The notes under the pieces are model-generated. The model had not been told where the DNA came from, searched no databases, and saw nothing but the letters and a program-made list of their open reading frames with translations. A DNA stretch of 9,451 nt, taken from NCBI GenBank assembly GCA_013693795.1, contig CP059258.1, positions 2,367,066 through 2,376,516 of the forward strand. Direction: 5' to 3'. Positions 7,167 through 9,451 of this stretch are shown here, one piece after another (position 1 is the first letter of the stretch; each line of letters starts with the position of its first letter). Source of the DNA: Anaerolineae bacterium (lineage in GTDB: Bacteria; Chloroflexota; Anaerolineae; SSC4; Amarolineaceae). The position numbers and the translations under genes are program-made.

Positions 7167-9230
7167 GTGACGAAGCCCTGCCGGGCCGCTGGCCCAGAAG
7201 AACGCTGTCAACGCTGGTGATCGTGTGTGCGTTGTTGGCTGCCTGCAGCGGCGCGCAACCAACGCCAACAAACGCGCCGGCTTCTCCGCCGCCAGCGCGC
7301 GACTACTGGCCGACGGACGGCTGGCGCAGCGACGCACCGGCCAATCGCGGCCTGGACGAGGCGGCGCTGGCCGGGCTGCGCAGCCAGATCGAGCAGGAAC
7401 TGCCCTTCCTCGACAGCCTGCTGATCGTCAAGGACGGCTATCTGGTCTACGAGGAGTACTTCAACGGCTACGACGCCGATCGGCTGCACCAGTTGGCCTC
7501 GGTGACCAAGAGCTTCACGTCGGCGTTGGTCGGCATGGCCCAGGCCGAAGGCATTATCACCGACCTGGACGCAACCCTGGGCGGTGAGCTGCGAACACTT
7601 CGGGGATCTGTTGCGGCGCGACCAGCGGAATATCTCGCTGCGCCACCTCCTGCAGATGCGCTCCGGCCTGGCCTTCGATGAGGGCGCGCTTTACGAGGAA
7701 GCTTCGGCGCGTGTGGCCAGCCAGGGCTATAGCGCCACCCTGGCTTCCTATACCCAGCAGGATCTGACCAGCCTTGGGTTGGGCCTTCCGATGGCCTATC
7801 GGCCGGGCGAGGCATGGAGCTACAGCACGATGGATTCGCAACTGCTCTCGGCCGCCTTCCAAGCGCTAACCGGCCAGCCGCTGGGGGCCTATGCCGACCG
7901 GCATCTCTTTCCTGCGCTGGGCATTCGCTCCTGGAGATGGCCCGGCGACGCTGGGGCGTTACTTTGGGCGGCGTGGGGCTGGAATTGAGGCCGCGCGACA
8001 TGGCCAAGCTGGGCTTCCTTTACCTCAACCGCGGCGTGTGGGACGGCCAGGAGCTGCTGCGGCCTGACTGGGTGCGGCTGAGCACCACGTCCCAGGGCAG
8101 CGGCGTCAACGCCGGGTCAGGGCAGACGCTACCCATCGAGTGGTACGGCATGCAGTGGTGGACCTGGAGGCCGGCTCTTCGCCGGCCAGCGGGCGATTGC
8201 GGCTCAAGGCTACGGTGGGCAACACGTGATCCTGCTGCCCGACCTGGATATGATCGTGGTGACCACCGCCGAGCCAGCTGTTGCCCCCGATGCAGCGGAG
8301 AACCAGATCAATGCAAGCTATGATCTGATCAAATACAGCATCCTGCCGGCGGTTACGGATCAACCGGAGGCTGACCCATTCTGGGCTGTGGCCGATGCGC
8401 CGCCTCCGCCGGCCGATGCGCTTTACACGGTCGGCGCGGACGGCCGCGGCCGCCGCACTGCTGGCAGATCCTCGGGCAGTTCTGGGGTCCGGCCTGGTCG
8501 CCCGACGGCACACAGGTGGTCTTCACCAAATCAGTCCCAGCCGTCGTGTCGCCGGGTAGCATCCCTGCTGAGCTGTACATCGCCGACAGCGACGGCGCGA
8601 ACCTGCGCCAGCTCGACCAACGGCCGCAACAACTACCTGCCGGCCTGGTCGCCCGATGGCCGCCAGATTGCCTACGTCTCCGGCGGCCGCGGCGGCTTCG
8701 ACTCGCACGAGATCTACGTAGTCAACGTCGATGGCAGTGGCGACACCAACCTGACGGTCAACGACGCGCAGGAGTACGGGGTGGCGTGGTCGCCGGATGG
8801 CAGCACGCTGGCCTTTGGTTCCAAGCGCGACGGCGAGATGCGCATCTACACCATGAACCCGGACGGCAGCGAGCAGCAATCCCTGCCAACGCCGGCCGCC
8901 GGGCAGGCGCCCTGGTGGTCGCCTGACGGCCGCCAGATGGTCTATACGGTCGAGAGCGAGGGCAACTCCGATATCTACGTCATGGACGCTGACGGCGGCA
9001 ACCAACGCCTATTGATCGGCGGCCCTGAGTGGGAGTACCTGGCCTCCTGGTCGCCCGACGGCCACCGCATTGCCTTCACCTCTCACCGCGACGGCGAGGC
9101 CGCGATCTACGTGTCCAACGCCGACGGCAGCGACGTAAAGCGGGTCAGCGGCCGCAATCTTACCGCTGCGGTGGGTCGCTGGTCGCCGGATGGGACGCAG
9201 GTGGTGTTCAACGGCGTCGAGCAACGCTAG
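7167..9230 (+). CDS. Lipoprotein fusing a class C beta-lactamase-like serine hydrolase to a TolB/PD40 propeller, frameshifted
   Basis: Start: GTG at 7167 after AAGGAG. The repaired N-terminus is a lipoprotein signal peptide with twin Arg and lipobox LAAC, Cys27. A Pro/Thr linker follows. The serine hydrolase spans about 40-400: ASVTKSF carries the catalytic SxxK (Ser codon 7499-7501, Lys 7508-7510); SLRHLLQMRSGL, WSYSTMDSQLLS (Tyr of the second motif, YST in place of YxN), LRPRDMAKLGFLYLNRGVW and GYGGQHVILLPDLDMIVV (in place of KTG) match NylB/esterase-like members. After ENQINASYDLIKYSILPAV the frame goes straight into PD40 blades of the type PAWSPDGRQIAYVS...IYVVNVDGSG; six WSPDG units plus ALYTVGADG at the N-side close a six-bladed propeller. 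About 688 aa; breaks near 7177, 7583, 7950, 8175, 8465 and 8620. Likely an envelope peptidase or esterase acting outside the cell; substrate unknown. Confidence 0.85.
8408..9227 (+). repeat. TolB-type PD40 repeats, C-terminal half of the serine hydrolase fusion
   Basis: Units of about 43 residues with the pattern WSPDGxxIAFxSxRDGxxxIYVxNADGSxxxxL. WSPDG occurs six times between about 8490 and 9200. The first strand ALYTVGADGRG near 8410 lacks its own WSPDG and would complete the last unit by circular (velcro) closure, giving six blades. Known: such propellers bind proteins or peptides in the periplasm or at the cell surface, as in TolB and prolyl oligopeptidase-type enzymes. Confidence 0.82.
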
Positions 9231-9247
9231 AGCCGCCTGATGCGGCT
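9231..9247 (+). terminator. Hairpin directly after the serine hydrolase stop codon
   Basis: AGCCGC (9231-9236) pairs with GCGGCT (9242-9247) around the loop CTGAT. It begins on the base after the TAG. The following ATCTCTTC is only modestly T-rich, so it may attenuate rather than end transcription into the gene at 9270. Confidence 0.4.
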
Positions 9248-9269
9248 ATCTCTTCAGACAGGAGCAACC

Positions 9270-9451
9270 ATGGCTGATCCTGTGATTATTGCCATCGACC
9301 AGGTCACCACCGAGTGGCTGACGGCCGCCCTCCGCCGCAGCGGCGCGTTGACGCGCGGCGAAGTGGCCGCCTTCGACGTGATCGACGGCCGCGGCAACTG
9401 GTCGACCAACGCCCGGCTGGAGGTGACCTACAGCGCCGACGCACAGGGCGC
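9270..9451 (+). CDS. Kinase/phosphotransferase-like protein, N-terminus only (partial, runs off right edge)
   Basis: Start: ATG at 9270 with AGGAG 5 nt upstream, 39 nt after the previous stop. The visible 60 residues read clean in one frame. They contain TTEWLTAALRRSGALTRGEV followed by VIDGRGNWSTNARLEVTY, which resembles the N-terminal lobe of ecdysteroid kinase-like/aminoglycoside phosphotransferase-type small-molecule kinases (first helix, then a Gly-rich strand turn). Catalytic motifs (HxDxxxxN, DxE) would lie beyond the window, so activity cannot be judged. The short gap and same strand allow co-transcription with the serine hydrolase fusion, subject to the hairpin between them. Confidence 0.58.
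   Translation, partial: MADPVIIAIDQVTTEWLTAALRRSGALTRGEVAAFDVIDGRGNWSTNARLEVTYSADAQG

Noticed and set aside
8226..9230. Calling the TolB propeller as a separate gene starting at ATG 8226 or nearby
   Set aside because: The candidate starts lie inside conserved hydrolase sequence (ILLPDLDMIVV region), no ribosome binding site is present, and there is no stop before it in the repaired frame.
1..9451. Mobile elements, integrases, tRNA or rRNA genes
   Set aside because: No transposase or integrase motifs, no terminal inverted repeats with target duplications, and no tRNA- or rRNA-like sequence were seen.

Overview
The window is GC-rich DNA, most likely from a Chloroflexota bacterium of the Anaerolineae/Caldilineae kind. 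This is inferred from a winged-helix/BTAD + STAND ATPase + WD40 protein with the C-terminal signature common in that phylum, and from lipoproteins with Pro/Ala/Thr linkers. No rRNA, tRNA or marker gene is present to confirm it.

Layout. (1) 1-600, minus strand: a type II toxin-antitoxin operon, with a small antitoxin followed by a PIN-domain toxin that runs off the left edge; its promoter lies at 651-678. (2) 797-5181, minus strand: one very large gene (about 1,465 residues when repaired) with a winged helix, BTAD, STAND ATPase, coiled coil, one transmembrane helix and 14 WD40 blades. (3) 5182-5383: a divergent regulatory region with a strong -10 for the big gene and two adjacent inverted repeats in front of the next gene. 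(4) 5384-6432, plus strand: a secreted lipoprotein with an NHL-type six-bladed propeller. (5) 6433-6788: no convincing gene, but several inverted repeats and a minus-strand terminator. (6) 6789-7141: two small divergent genes (48 aa minus, 53 aa plus), both broken by one indel and easily missed. (7) 7167-9230, plus strand: a lipoprotein that fuses a class C beta-lactamase-like serine hydrolase to a TolB/PD40 propeller. (8) 9270 to the right edge: the start of a kinase/phosphotransferase-like gene.

Almost every gene has its reading frame broken by 1-2 nt, roughly 30 breaks in 9.4 kb. In the clearest cases the break is one base missing from a short G or C run, and adding it back restores a conserved motif exactly. 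Only the antitoxin and the short right-edge fragment are clean. This looks more like uncorrected sequencing error than gene decay, so the genes are annotated here as whole, frame-disrupted CDSs.

Functionally the window combines a stability or stress module (TA), a large signalling regulator that may be membrane-anchored, and two propeller lipoproteins on the cell surface. No evidence in the sequence ties them into one pathway. The least expected items are the possibly leaderless 48-aa gene with its own promoter and terminator, and the serine hydrolase-TolB fusion.
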